Position numbers and translations under genes: made by a program. From assembly GCA_020058975.1 (NCBI GenBank), contig JAGVDA010000266.1, forward strand, positions 1 through 64,000: a stretch of DNA of 64,000 bases, given 5' to 3'. The notes beneath the pieces were generated by a model. The model saw only the letters and a program-made list of their open reading frames with translations, did no database searches and had not been told where the DNA came from. Source of the stretch: Thermosynechococcus sp. WC_1. GTDB lineage: Bacteria; Cyanobacteriota; Cyanobacteriia; Thermosynechococcales; Thermosynechococcaceae. Positions 1-6,039 of this stretch are shown here, piece after piece. Within the stretch, counting starts at the first letter, position 1; each line of letters begins with the position of its first letter.

Positions 1-105
1 CAGCTCTCCTTTGCCTGTTCCTGAATGAGTGACGTTTGGTCCCCATTGAGTTTGATTTTTTGTTTGGTTATTTTGATCTGTGAGTTTGTAAACTTTGATT
101 GTCAT
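1..105 (-). CDS. Small phage protein, cut by left edge
   Basis: Reads leftward from an ATG at 105-103 and runs off the window at base 1, so only the first 35 residues are seen. An AGGAGA ribosome site lies 8 nt before the ATG. The visible peptide starts MTIKVYKLTD and is rich in Gln, Asn and Thr, with no recognised domain. It is the last visible member of the leftward operon of small genes. Function unknown. Confidence 0.6.
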   Translation of the reverse strand, partial: MTIKVYKLTDQNNQTKNQTQWGPNVTHSGTGKGEL

Positions 106-155
106 TTTGAAATCTCCTGAAATTGATCTGAAAAGCGTTCGCTAGAACAGGCTCC

Positions 156-305
156 CTAAGGGACAATCACTTTATCACCCTTGCGGTCCTGATAGCGATG
201 GTGATAGGTAGCCTCATCACCCTTGTCAACAACAAGGTTGACGTCAACAACAAGGTTGACGTCAACCTTTCCATCTTTACGCTTATGTGTTGCTTGAAAT
301 GTCAT
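156..305 (-). CDS. 49-aa protein with doubled KVDVNL repeat
   Basis: ATG at 305-303 overlaps the TGA of the upstream gene as ATGA, so translation is probably coupled. The protein starts MTFQATHKRK and contains two in-frame translations of the GGTTGACGTCAACC palindrome (KVDVNL then VDVNL) around residues 13-24. The tail is basic and ends KVIVP. The two palindromes look like a tandem duplication inside the gene. Function unknown; a longer ORF on the opposite strand here is probably a shadow. Confidence 0.55.
   Translation of the reverse strand: MTFQATHKRKDGKVDVNLVVDVNLVVDKGDEATYHHRYQDRKGDKVIVP
234..269. repeat. Palindrome copies 1 and 2 (tandem)
   Basis: AAGGTTGACGTCAAC at 234-248 and AAGGTTGACGTCAACCTT at 252-269. 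Both lie inside the 49-aa gene and are translated as KVDVNL/VDVNL. Confidence 0.9.
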
Positions 306-604
306 TTGCTTTCTCCTTCTAAAATTGTTCCGTTATTAACTTCCATTTCGATTGTAGTCGCAATTCTGTCTGCTACTCGTAGAGGATACAGAATTGCGAA
401 CTCTTTAGCACTCAGAATTAGGCGACTAATCCTGACTGGAATACCGTCTAGTTTAGCATACCAGAATAGAAAAGACCGATTGGAGCTATGATGTTTTCCC
501 AAGCGAGCGACCAGTGCTTCCCCATCTTTAGAATCGAGAATATGAAAACCGCTGGTTTGCGGGGGAAGCTCAACGTGGAGCATTTGTGGATAGCTAACAA
601 GCAT
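302..604 (-). CDS. Hypothetical protein, 100 aa
   Basis: Starts MLVSYPQMLH and overlaps its upstream neighbour (594..1163) by 11 nt and its downstream neighbour by 4 nt, which is typical of a packed operon. There are no transmembrane segments, Cys clusters or recognised motifs. The C-terminal half has mixed hydrophobic and basic strands (KEFAILYPLRVADRIATT). Function unknown. Confidence 0.6.
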   Translation of the reverse strand: MLVSYPQMLHVELPPQTSGFHILDSKDGEALVARLGKHHSSNRSFLFWYAKLDGIPVRISRLILSAKEFAILYPLRVADRIATTIEMEVNNGTILEGESK

Positions 605-1163
605 AACTTATCTCCTTAATAAAAGCAGTGTTTTGATTGGTATCAACTGTAAGAATAAATTGTTGGCCCTCAAAGTCGATTTCGGGGTAGGGAGTGCGAG
701 CAATGGTCTGATAAAGATCATAGGCATCAATTGAGGATTTATGCTGCTGCTGTGCCTTGTTATATCCGTTACAGAGAAGGTTGACCGTCAACCTTTTTAG
801 GTTTTCGTCCACCATGTCATGGGTTTTCTCTACCATTTCTGTAAAAATTTCTCTTTCCTCACATTCGAGGTCGGACAACTCTGGAAGAGTATCTCCATAG
901 CTTTCCATATCTTCCCAAACTGAGCTTATATCGCTCTCCAAGCGGATTGGTTCCCAAGGTGCTCGAACGAATTGGGTTGCCCCAATGGCTTCAAACTCAT
1001 TTTCAGCGGTCCCTTGAGGTTGACCGAAATGTTCAACAACATCATGGGCAATGAGACTCATATGAGTTGCGGCATTGAGGCGTTCATTATGTTCGGTCCC
1101 TTTAATATACAATCCTGTTTCTCTTAAATTCTCATCGGTTTTTACTATCAGGTGAATTTTCAT
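594..1163 (-). CDS. Hypothetical protein, 189 aa
   Basis: Largest gene of the left operon, and acidic in its middle (SDLECEEREIFTEMVEK). The start ATG at 1163 touches the end of the upstream gene. A variant palindrome with one extra central base (GGTTGACGGTCAACC on this strand) shifts the frame and is read as KRLTVNL near residues 122-128. This shows the DNA palindrome being kept while the encoded peptide changes. No family recognised. Confidence 0.65.
   Translation of the reverse strand: MKIHLIVKTDENLRETGLYIKGTEHNERLNAATHMSLIAHDVVEHFGQPQGTAENEFEAIGATQFVRAPWEPIRLESDISSVWEDMESYGDTLPELSDLECEEREIFTEMVEKTHDMVDENLKRLTVNLLCNGYNKAQQQHKSSIDAYDLYQTIARTPYPEIDFEGQQFILTVDTNQNTAFIKEISYAC
777..796. repeat. 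Palindrome copy 3 (odd centre)
   Basis: AAGGTTGACCGTCAACCTT-type copy with one extra central base, inside the 189-aa gene. Confidence 0.8.
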
Positions 1164-1501
1164 CAGAAACTCTCCAAAGGTTGACGGTCAACCCTTCTCG
1201 CTTTGTGAAGGTGAAAGAGAACTTGACGAGAACCTTTACGAACAAAATGAGGTTCGATTTCATATACTGAAACTTCAATACCCACTTGGCTCATTCTGCT
1301 GTCTTGACTGGATTTTGGGAACCAGTTACGCATTTGGGTAATTGACTCAAATCCACAATATTCGACGCCGTGTTCGGGACAACCTAAGCCTTCTTGATAA
1401 GGAGTCGGAACAGAAGGCTGCGAGTGGTCTGCTGCCTGATTATAGGCGTGCATGTAAACGCCAATTTGCGTGACTGTCTCAAGACGATATATCCTAATCA
1501 T
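1163..1501 (-). CDS. Hypothetical protein, 112 aa
   Basis: Starts MIRIYRLETVTQIGVYMHAY. The centre holds a Cys/His pattern (CPEHGVEYCGF, about residues 41-51) that could bind metal. The C-terminus RRVDRQPLESF is encoded by a palindrome copy read in another frame. It overlaps both neighbours by one to eight nt. Function unknown. Confidence 0.65.
   Translation of the reverse strand: MIRIYRLETVTQIGVYMHAYNQAADHSQPSVPTPYQEGLGCPEHGVEYCGFESITQMRNWFPKSSQDSRMSQVGIEVSVYEIEPHFVRKGSRQVLFHLHKARRVDRQPLESF
1176..1192. repeat. Palindrome copy 4
   Basis: AAGGTTGACGGTCAACC, again with an extra central base. It overlaps the 3' end of the 112-aa gene. Confidence 0.8.
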
Positions 1502-1775
1502 GGGGGTCAGCCTCCCGGATTAGTGAACGAGATTGGTCCAGAATGATTTTCTCAATTAGATTTGGGTCTGCATTTATTTGCGGAGCCAGCCAATTAGAAA
1601 ACTTGGTTTCGCAAATGAAACCGCAGGAATGAAAAGTCCAATCCTCACAATAAGAGGACATGATACCCACATCTGGTTCGGCTGGGAGCCAGTATGGTTT
1701 AAGTTCGACTTCAAATTCTATTTCGGAGTCGATTTCAAGGGTCTCGAATAGGTTGGTTTGATCGAAGGTAAGCAT
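1494..1775 (-). CDS. Hypothetical acidic protein, 93 aa
   Basis: Starts MLTFDQTNLFETLEIDSEIE after a good AGGAG site 8 nt upstream (TTTAGGAGATTATT). Acidic, with scattered Trp and Cys and no known domain. It overlaps the next gene by 8 nt. Function unknown. Confidence 0.65.
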   Translation of the reverse strand: MLTFDQTNLFETLEIDSEIEFEVELKPYWLPAEPDVGIMSSYCEDWTFHSCGFICETKFSNWLAPQINADPNLIEKIILDQSRSLIREADPHD

Positions 1776-1902
1776 AATAATCTCCTAAACTGTCTTGATT
1801 ACGATGTAGTGGGTTAGGAAACTGACTAAGGTTGACGTCAACCTTTATTAGTTGAGAATGAGAAAGCTTATAATCCTCACTGAAAATATCAGCAGCCACC
1901 AT
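1735..1902 (-). CDS. Possible 55-aa protein with KVDVNL
   Basis: ATG at 1902 opens a 55-codon frame starting MVAADIFSED, with the palindrome again translated as IKVDVNLS near residues 20-25. It overlaps the start of the 93-aa gene by 41 nt and has no good ribosome site. I list it mainly because the palindrome sits in the same reading frame as in several neighbouring genes. Confidence 0.4.
   Translation of the reverse strand: MVAADIFSEDYKLSHSQLIKVDVNLSQFPNPLHRNQDSLGDYYAYLRSNQPIRDP
1828..1845. repeat. Palindrome copy 5
   Basis: AAGGTTGACGTCAACCTT, a perfect 18-bp palindrome. Confidence 0.9.
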
Positions 1903-2003
1903 TTTGAGGGAAATTTAATATAAATTTTGCTGCCTCATGCTGGGCCTGTAATCGACCTAAAACCGGGGGGTTTTGTTTTGTGATCTATCAATTTGGTTTT
2001 CGG

Positions 2004-2207
2004 TTATCGGTTATCGTAATAGCCCTTGACGTATAAGTCATGTAAAGCAGACACAGAGCTGTCTTTTCGGATAGGAATGCGCCTGTCATTGAAGATGAAA
2101 ATGAATTTAGCATCATCAGGAAATGTTTGGACGAGATTTATAGCATCCTCCAAACATTTCCTAATGTGGCCCGAATAGGGTTTTAGGGTGATTTCAAACA
2201 GGGTCAT
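2004..2207 (-). CDS. Hypothetical protein, 67 aa
   Basis: Starts MTLFEITLKPYSGHIRKCLE and ends YVKGYYDNR. The start overlaps the end of the RMF-like gene upstream by 14 nt. It looks like a compact alpha/beta protein, but no family is recognised. Confidence 0.6.
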   Translation of the reverse strand: MTLFEITLKPYSGHIRKCLEDAINLVQTFPDDAKFIFIFNDRRIPIRKDSSVSALHDLYVKGYYDNR

Positions 2208-2553
2208 TGTTGAGATAGCCTTTTAACCAGAGTTGATGCTCTTTCGGGTTGTTTTTCTTCGTGTATGGATTGGATTTTATCGGCTGTTTTCGCTCCCATG
2301 CGTAGAAGCCTTCTGCTTCTGGGTCTAGGTTGACGTCAACCTTTTTCGGTTGGGCCATGCGCCGTCTAGCGTTGATGAGTCGTACCATTTGGAGCTGCTT
2401 TTCCCAGTTAGGAATTGGGGTTTGATCTGGCACCCCCTGGGCAAAAGGTAAAGTGCTGCCCTTTGATGTAGACATATCCATGACGTCAGGAATTACAAAT
2501 TGAATACCTGTGGATAGTAACGGAGCAGGATGGGGGTCAGCATTGGTAAACAT
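2194..2553 (-). CDS. RMF-like C-terminal domain protein
   Basis: I place the start at the ATG at 2553 (MFTNADPHPA), 9 nt after AAGGAG, giving 119 aa; a longer frame upstream has a poorer site. The C-terminus (EGFYAWERKQP, SNPYTKKN, LWLKGY) resembles the ribosome modulation factor family pattern: Gly/Ala helix, N/C-P-Y, then W..GY. RMF proteins bind 70S ribosomes and promote hibernating dimers, so this may act on host ribosomes (inference). The palindrome is translated as QPKKVDVNL just before this domain. A second RMF-like gene lies at 62.1 kb. Confidence 0.5.
   Translation of the reverse strand: MFTNADPHPAPLLSTGIQFVIPDVMDMSTSKGSTLPFAQGVPDQTPIPNWEKQLQMVRLINARRRMAQPKKVDVNLDPEAEGFYAWERKQPIKSNPYTKKNNPKEHQLWLKGYLNNDPV
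2327..2343. repeat. Palindrome copy 6
   Basis: AGGTTGACGTCAACCTT followed by TTTCGGTTGGGC. The longer unit recurs at 2922 and 3767. Confidence 0.9.
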
Positions 2554-2554
2554 T

Positions 2555-2713
2555 TCAAAATCTCCTTGGGCCTTCATGGCACATTTCAATGTCGCCGTAG
2601 CGTTCGCAATCGGCTTCCCACATTTTAACCATTGCTCGGTCGAATACGAATAGCAGAATTGTAAGCAAGATTAGGGCTGTGATTGTGATTGTGATTGTGA
2701 TTGTGCGTCTCAT
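2555..2713 (-). CDS. 52-aa single-pass membrane peptide
   Basis: ATG at 2713 overlaps the upstream stop as ATGA. The N-terminus is MRRTITITITIT, encoded by a hexanucleotide repeat, and runs into a hydrophobic helix (ALILLTILLFVF, about residues 13-24), then a soluble tail ending CHEGPRRF. This predicts an N-in membrane anchor. Function unknown; small early phage membrane proteins often inhibit host functions, but nothing here proves that. Confidence 0.6.
   Translation of the reverse strand: MRRTITITITITALILLTILLFVFDRAMVKMWEADCERYGDIEMCHEGPRRF
2679..2705. repeat. TGATTG hexanucleotide repeat
   Basis: About four to five tandem copies of a TGATTG-type hexamer. They encode the Thr-Ile repeats of the 52-aa membrane peptide. 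Confidence 0.85.
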
Positions 2714-2898
2714 CTGTGAAAACTCACTGGAGCCGTGCTCCGGTAATAACCGTCTTTGGTTTTGGACGTATTCGCTTTGGCAGCGGCTTTCTGGCTGGCA
2801 GTTCTGTAGGGTTTACGGTTGAGGGTGTTGATTGTTGGGCTTTTGTCGCCCTGACGATGCATTCTTGTGAATTGCGTTTCATAACTGGAGATATTCAT
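2710..2898 (-). CDS. Hypothetical basic protein, 62 aa
   Basis: Starts MNISSYETQF and is strongly basic (PYRTASQKAAAKANTSKTK), so nucleic-acid binding is possible. Its upstream 53 bp (2888-2940) is duplicated at 3246-3299, including the start MNIS and a palindrome. Confidence 0.55.
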   Translation of the reverse strand: MNISSYETQFTRMHRQGDKSPTINTLNRKPYRTASQKAAAKANTSKTKDGYYRSTAPVSFHR

Positions 2899-2940
2899 TT
2901 CTAAATCCTTTTCTGGTTGTTAAGGTTGACGTCAACCTTT
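2888..2940 (-). repeat. Duplicated leader, copy A
   Basis: Near-identical to 3246-3299. It contains a palindrome, an AAAAGGA ribosome site and an ATG reading MNIS. In copy B the ORF stops after nine codons. Confidence 0.75.
2922..2939. repeat. Palindrome copy 7
   Basis: AAGGTTGACGTCAACCTT, with the same TTTTCGGTTGGGC extension as copy 6. Its TGA supplies the stop codon of the 34-aa ORF. Confidence 0.9.
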
Positions 2941-3036
2941 TTCGGTTGGGCTTTTGTCGCTGTCACTGGCGAGCATAGCAGCGGGTGTGTTTGGGTTAAG
3001 GGGCAGGCTTTGCAAAAATAATTGTTCGTTGGTCAT
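2932..3036 (-). CDS. Possible 34-aa peptide
   Basis: ATG at 3036 overlaps the TGA of the upstream 55-aa gene (ATGA). Starts MTNEQLFLQS. The stop codon lies inside palindrome copy 7, so insertion of the repeat may have shortened an older gene. Function unknown. Confidence 0.4.
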   Translation of the reverse strand: MTNEQLFLQSLPLNPNTPAAMLASDSDKSPTEKG

Positions 3037-3200
3037 GGTTTAGGCGTCCTCTTTTCCTGCTCTAGTAAATAATCCAGTAGGTCTTGCAGTACGTATCCCA
3101 CACTGTCTTGACATTCACCTTCACTTTCACTTTCACTTTCACCTACACAATCGTATCTTATACGGTAAAGCCGGTCTGAAAGGTGCGTGATTACACTCAT
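3033..3200 (-). CDS. 55-aa acidic protein with Glu-Ser repeat
   Basis: Starts MSVITHLSDR after AGAGGAT. The centre is GESESESEGE, encoded by an AGTGAA-type hexanucleotide repeat (3115-3146 on the plus strand). The C-terminus looks helical (YVLQDLLDYLLEQ). Function unknown. Confidence 0.55.
   Translation of the reverse strand: MSVITHLSDRLYRIRYDCVGESESESEGECQDSVGYVLQDLLDYLLEQEKRTPKP
3115..3146. repeat. TTCACT hexanucleotide repeat
   Basis: Tandem TTCACT units inside the 55-aa gene, encoding Glu-Ser repeats. Confidence 0.8.
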
Positions 3201-3245
3201 ATTTTATATCCTCTCAAGAACGCTTGTTAGTTTGTCATAGTCATA

Positions 3246-3299
3246 GAGATATTCATTTCTAAGTCCTTTTCGGATTGTTAAGGTTGACGTCAACCTTTT
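3246..3299 (-). repeat. Duplicated leader, copy B, with palindrome 8
   Basis: Second copy of the 53-bp leader, with palindrome 8 (AAGGTTGACGTCAACCTT) at 3280-3297. The attached reading frame (MNISMTMTN) ends after nine codons, so this is a promoter or leader duplication, not a working gene. Confidence 0.7.
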
Positions 3300-3302
3300 G
3301 CT

Positions 3303-3349
3303 GCTTAAATTTTAGGCACAGGGACTCCACGACTGCCTAAAATTTAAGC
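3303..3349. terminator. Perfect 16-bp inverted repeat
   Basis: GCTTAAATTTTAGGCA (3303-3318) pairs exactly with 3334-3349 around a 15-nt loop. There is no long T-run. It could be a transcription terminator, a processing site or part of a replication origin. Confidence 0.6.
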
Positions 3350-3446
3350 AATCTTTTAAAATACCAACAACTCGGAATTTTCACTAATTGTTGGTTAGTA
3401 GCCCAGACCCACACCCACATTCAAATTCACATTCTTAAAAATAAAT

Positions 3447-3560
3447 CACATTGTAATGTGATTATGAATCACATTCACACTTACACCCACATTCAAATTC
3501 ACATTGTAATGTGATTATGAATCACACTCACACTCACACTCAAATTCACATTTTAATGTG
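3447..3560. repeat. Three CACATT..AATGTG repeats
   Basis: CACATTGTAATGTG at 3447-3460 and 3500-3513, and CACATTTTAATGTG at 3547-3560, each followed by ATTATGAAT. Spacing is 53 and 47 bp, and each core is an inverted repeat. Iteron-like. Confidence 0.8.
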
Positions 3561-3634
3561 ATTATGAATAGAACCTGAATGACTTTTATTCTCTATTAAA
3601 TATTTTAGACATTCCCACGCGAAGAAAAAAATAA

Positions 3635-3653
3635 TACAAGTTGCATACTTGTA
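3635..3653. promoter_or_regulatory. ACAAGT-TGCA-ACTTGT palindromic box
   Basis: TACAAGTTGCATACTTGTA, nearly palindromic. Related boxes occur at 5005, 12867 and 56423, each beside a transcription-unit boundary. Probably a protein-binding site. Confidence 0.5.
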
Positions 3654-3657
3654 ACAA

Positions 3658-3816
3658 TTATAAGAAAATCCAGTGCTCGCCTTTCTCAAGAATTGGCACA
3701 AATTCCAATTCCCCATTATACAAGTCGTCAAAGTCTCTATCTATTAGGAATTGATTATCTTGGTTTAGGTTGACGTCAACCTTTTTCGGTTGGACCATAA
3801 AGTCGGAATTTTCCAT
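3658..3816 (-). CDS. 52-aa protein with QPKKVDVNL
   Basis: ATG at 3816 follows AAGGA (AGAAAGGAAAAGCA). Starts MENSDFMVQP, then the palindrome reads KKVDVNL (residues 11-17), then an acidic C-terminus ending EHWIFL. The QPKKVDVNL stretch matches the RMF-like gene at 2.2 kb exactly. Function unknown. Confidence 0.55.
   Translation of the reverse strand: MENSDFMVQPKKVDVNLNQDNQFLIDRDFDDLYNGELEFVPILEKGEHWIFL
3767..3783. repeat. Palindrome copy 9
   Basis: AGGTTGACGTCAACCTT with the TTTCGGTTGGAC extension, inside the 52-aa gene. Confidence 0.9.
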
Positions 3817-3868
3817 TGCTTTTCCTTTCTATCAAGAACCAGACACAAACAATCAGCGGGATTGTGGG

Positions 3869-4480
3869 TTATGCCGCCTTCATAGCTTGCTCTAGGTTAG
3901 CGCTAACCTTAGCTTCCAGTTTGGCAATCTTAACCACTAAGTCCGCTAATTGCGCGTTAGCTGCTAAGCTATGAGCTAGAGCATTATCTGCCATTGCGTT
4001 GTCAATATGGTAGTTAAGACTAGATATGGCATGGCTTAGGGTTGCCATATCGGGCGCTTTCTTAGGATTGCTCTCTGCTTGTTGTTGTCGGGGGGCAGTG
4101 TCGCGCCGTACAGTGGTTAGACTTTCACCATTCACCACGCGGTTTATGTGTTCTGAACCCGCGGCTATCACCCGTTTTAAGTCATAAAACCACCCTTTGA
4201 TGGTTGAACCGCAATCGCCGATTGTTGCGCTATCACAGTCAAACTCTTGTTGTGCTTCACCTTTTAACACTTGCAAACGATAATCGTTGATTAGCTGTTT
4301 TTCAACCGCTTCAATTGTTAGCTCACCAAGCGCAATACCGCTTGCGGCGAGCATTGCCCAATTATTCTTGACTTGGGCAGTGGCGGCAATAACGCCGTCA
4401 ATTTTATTAGCTGCGTGGAAACAGCGAGCGCTTGCCAATTCGAAGGCTTTTTGATCAAACTTCATTGTCTTAACTTTCAT
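3869..4480 (-). CDS. Hypothetical protein, 203 aa
   Basis: Starts MKVKTMKFDQ; the sixth-codon ATG is an alternative. Ala-rich and helical, with a C-terminal heptad-like stretch (LADLVVKIAKLEAKVSANLEQ) that could be a coiled coil. KVSANL comes from a compensated palindrome variant (GGTTAGCGCTAACC). First gene of the left operon, preceded by a degenerate palindrome at 4484. Function unknown. Confidence 0.6.
   Translation of the reverse strand: MKVKTMKFDQKAFELASARCFHAANKIDGVIAATAQVKNNWAMLAASGIALGELTIEAVEKQLINDYRLQVLKGEAQQEFDCDSATIGDCGSTIKGWFYDLKRVIAAGSEHINRVVNGESLTTVRRDTAPRQQQAESNPKKAPDMATLSHAISSLNYHIDNAMADNALAHSLAANAQLADLVVKIAKLEAKVSANLEQAMKAA
3893..3908. repeat. Palindrome copy 10 (compensated)
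   Basis: AGGTTAGCGCTAACCT. The core changed on both arms, so it is still a perfect palindrome. Confidence 0.75.
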
Positions 4481-4483
4481 TGT

Positions 4484-4501
4484 TAGGTTGACACGGCAAC
4501 C
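4484..4501. repeat. Palindrome copy 11 (degenerate)
   Basis: AGGTTGACACGGCAACCT, directly upstream of the 203-aa gene. Confidence 0.6.
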
Positions 4502-4929
4502 TATGGTTTAAGGGCATAGCTTGGGCGTCTCCAAAAGCGCTTGGGGTGCTTTAGGTTTGCGTCGTTTCGCTATGGTTAGAGTTATGAGGTAAGACTAATA
4601 GATTGTCAATCACCAATTAGGTTAAAATGATAAGTCATTGAAATGATTGGATTATTTCTTTGATGTTGCTTGTTTGTTCTTGCTTTGGGGTCGCGGGGAA
4701 GGGTAGGAGGGGGGTCTTGTTCTGGGTCTGTTCTGCACTCCGATAGTCCCCTAGGGAAATTTCTGAAAATTTTTCCAAAATCTGGGGAGGAGCTAGCGGC
4801 AACTGCTCCTCCCCCATCACCTTCGCAAGGAACACACTGAGGAAAACACGCAAAACCCAATGTGTATTAGGCCATTAGGGTGGGATGATGTAGGAGTCAA
4901 GAGCCACACCCAGAAAAACATAAAAATTG

Positions 4930-5032
4930 CCCTATATTATATACTTATTATATTTTTTAAGTCGTAGTGCGTTAATAAAATATAATATATATAATAACTT
5001 AGTATACAAGTTGCAAACTTACCCTATTTTTT
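4930..5032 (+). promoter_or_regulatory. AT-rich inward-pointing element, left copy
   Basis: About 100 bp of A/T-rich DNA with a conserved core at 4953-4975 and a TACAAGTTGCAAACTTACC box at 5005-5023. The core is repeated exactly, in inverted orientation, at 56471-56493, and the flanks also align. Its orientation points into the rightward tail/head block, so I read it as a promoter or operator. Confidence 0.65.
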
Positions 5033-5230
5033 ACGTTTTCAGCGACACAGCAACAGAACAACTTGGTTTTATCCTAAAAGTAACCCCAACAAACCCTTCC
5101 CCGAGCTTCTCAATCATGTTGAGAAACTGGTTGGTGGTTCTAGAGTCCTCAAAAATAAAACTCAGGAGCATCATCGTCAATGTTACACTTGGCGTCTGTG
5201 TGGAGCTAACAACATTCTAACTGTTTTGAT

Positions 5231-5290
5231 CCCGTTCGGGATAATTTGGTCTAAATTACCCCGCAAATCTCAAAAATGACCCCGAACGGG
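5231..5290. terminator. CCCGTTCGGG / CCCGAACGGG hairpins
   Basis: CCCGTTCGGG (5231-5240) and its reverse complement (5281-5290) can each fold or pair together; both are followed by ATAATTT. They lie just past the stop of the leftward hydrolase gene, so a terminator is likely. Confidence 0.5.
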
Positions 5291-5298
5291 ATAATTTT

Positions 5299-5625
5299 CT
5301 ACCAAAAGACATGATTTCCTATTCGGATACGTCCTTTTCCGAGAGAAAAATGCTTAAAAAATAGGCATCCAATAACCGGATTTTTCTCAAGACCCCCTAA
5401 AACAGACCGAGCTAAAGCCTCATACTGTTTCCAACCAGAGTGATATTTAAGTCCACTAAATTGTCTAGGACTCCACACTACATTGTGGATAGAACGACCC
5501 CATCTACCAGTCCTGACTCGATTCACAATTACCCAAGCTACGGCCAACTGGCCTAAGCGACTTTCGCCTCGCGCTTCGTGATACACCACATTGGCAAGTT
5601 CCTTGACATCATTTTCATTTAGCAT
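5299..5625 (-). CDS. SleB-type cell-wall hydrolase
   Basis: A 108-aa protein matching the SleB/CwlJ hydrolase family (Hydrolase_2) pattern: VYHEARGE near residues 13-20 with the candidate catalytic Glu, then AVAWVIVNRVR and WSPRQFSG. These enzymes cut peptidoglycan glycan strands. There is no signal peptide, so it needs a holin or works from the virion. It is leftward between two rightward regions. It is small, but the family core is complete. The phage also has an amidase at 8.1 kb. Confidence 0.8.
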   Translation of the reverse strand: MLNENDVKELANVVYHEARGESRLGQLAVAWVIVNRVRTGRWGRSIHNVVWSPRQFSGLKYHSGWKQYEALARSVLGGLEKNPVIGCLFFKHFSLGKGRIRIGNHVFW

Positions 5626-5691
5626 TATAGGCAGCTACAAGTCCCGCATCCAAATAACAACCTCATAGAGGTAAACCGAGAGAATAACACG

Positions 5692-6039
5692 ATGATTCCT
5701 TACATTTTCAGACGCGGAGAAGACATTGTAATCGAATTGGATGCCCCTGAAGATAATATCAGTAGTATAACTTCCATAGAAGCTCATATTAGACTCCAAA
5801 AGAATCAGACCCTAACCCCGGGCGATCCCGCACCTCTAGCTTTAGTAGTAATACCTAGACCAAGCACCTCCCAACACCCTAATGGTTGGAGTCTTAAATT
5901 ATCTGCTAATCAGTCAGCCCATCTTATTCCCAACAATATATATGTCGTGGATGCAAAACTGGTTACAAACGGTTCGGTAGACATTACTAGCGTTAGTGCT
6001 ATGTTAAAGGTAACTGAATCTGCGAGTAGTCCTGTATGA
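5692..6039 (+). CDS. Small structural protein, 115 aa
   Basis: Starts MIPYIFRRGEDIVIELDAPED and is a beta-rich protein without Cys. It is the first of five tightly packed rightward genes that end in tail-fibre-type proteins, overlapping the next by 4 nt (ATGA). Probably a virion accessory or baseplate protein, by position only. Confidence 0.55.
   Translation: MIPYIFRRGEDIVIELDAPEDNISSITSIEAHIRLQKNQTLTPGDPAPLALVVIPRPSTSQHPNGWSLKLSANQSAHLIPNNIYVVDAKLVTNGSVDITSVSAMLKVTESASSPV

Larger units (their letters stand above)
3350..3657. other. Gene-poor repeat region
   Basis: No convincing gene. It holds three tandem units with CACATT..AATGTG hairpins plus hexamer-like CACTCA/CACACC runs, and at 3635 a palindromic ACAAGTTGCATACTTGT box. 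A 61-codon leftward frame exists (3546-3731) but is made of this repetitive DNA. An origin or a regulatory region is possible. Confidence 0.5.
4502..5298. other. Mostly non-coding intergenic region
   Basis: Between the leftward left operon and the tail block. A leftward 72-codon frame at 4635-4853 lacks a ribosome site and I doubt it. The stretch 4690-4830 is G/C-tract rich, 4930-5032 is the AT-rich element, and 5231-5290 holds paired CCCG..CGGG hairpins. No other gene seen. Confidence 0.5.

Noticed and set aside
198-491. Rightward 97-aa reading frame
   Set aside because: Lies over the leftward 49-aa and 100-aa genes, which have coupled starts; its sequence is the palindrome repeat read from the other side.
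3447-3560. CRISPR array
   Set aside because: Only three short units whose spacers are themselves repetitive; no cas genes.
3546-3731. Leftward 61-aa frame
   Set aside because: Built from the iteron-like repeat and the ACAAGTTGCATACTTGT box, no ribosome site, and overlaps the better 52-aa gene.
4635-4853. Leftward 72-aa and overlapping 84-aa frames
   Set aside because: Low-complexity G/C tracts, no ribosome site, two frames equally open; no support for either.
4927-5220. Rightward 97-aa frame
   Set aside because: Begins inside the AT-rich promoter-like element, whose DNA is conserved at 56.4 kb where it is not coding.
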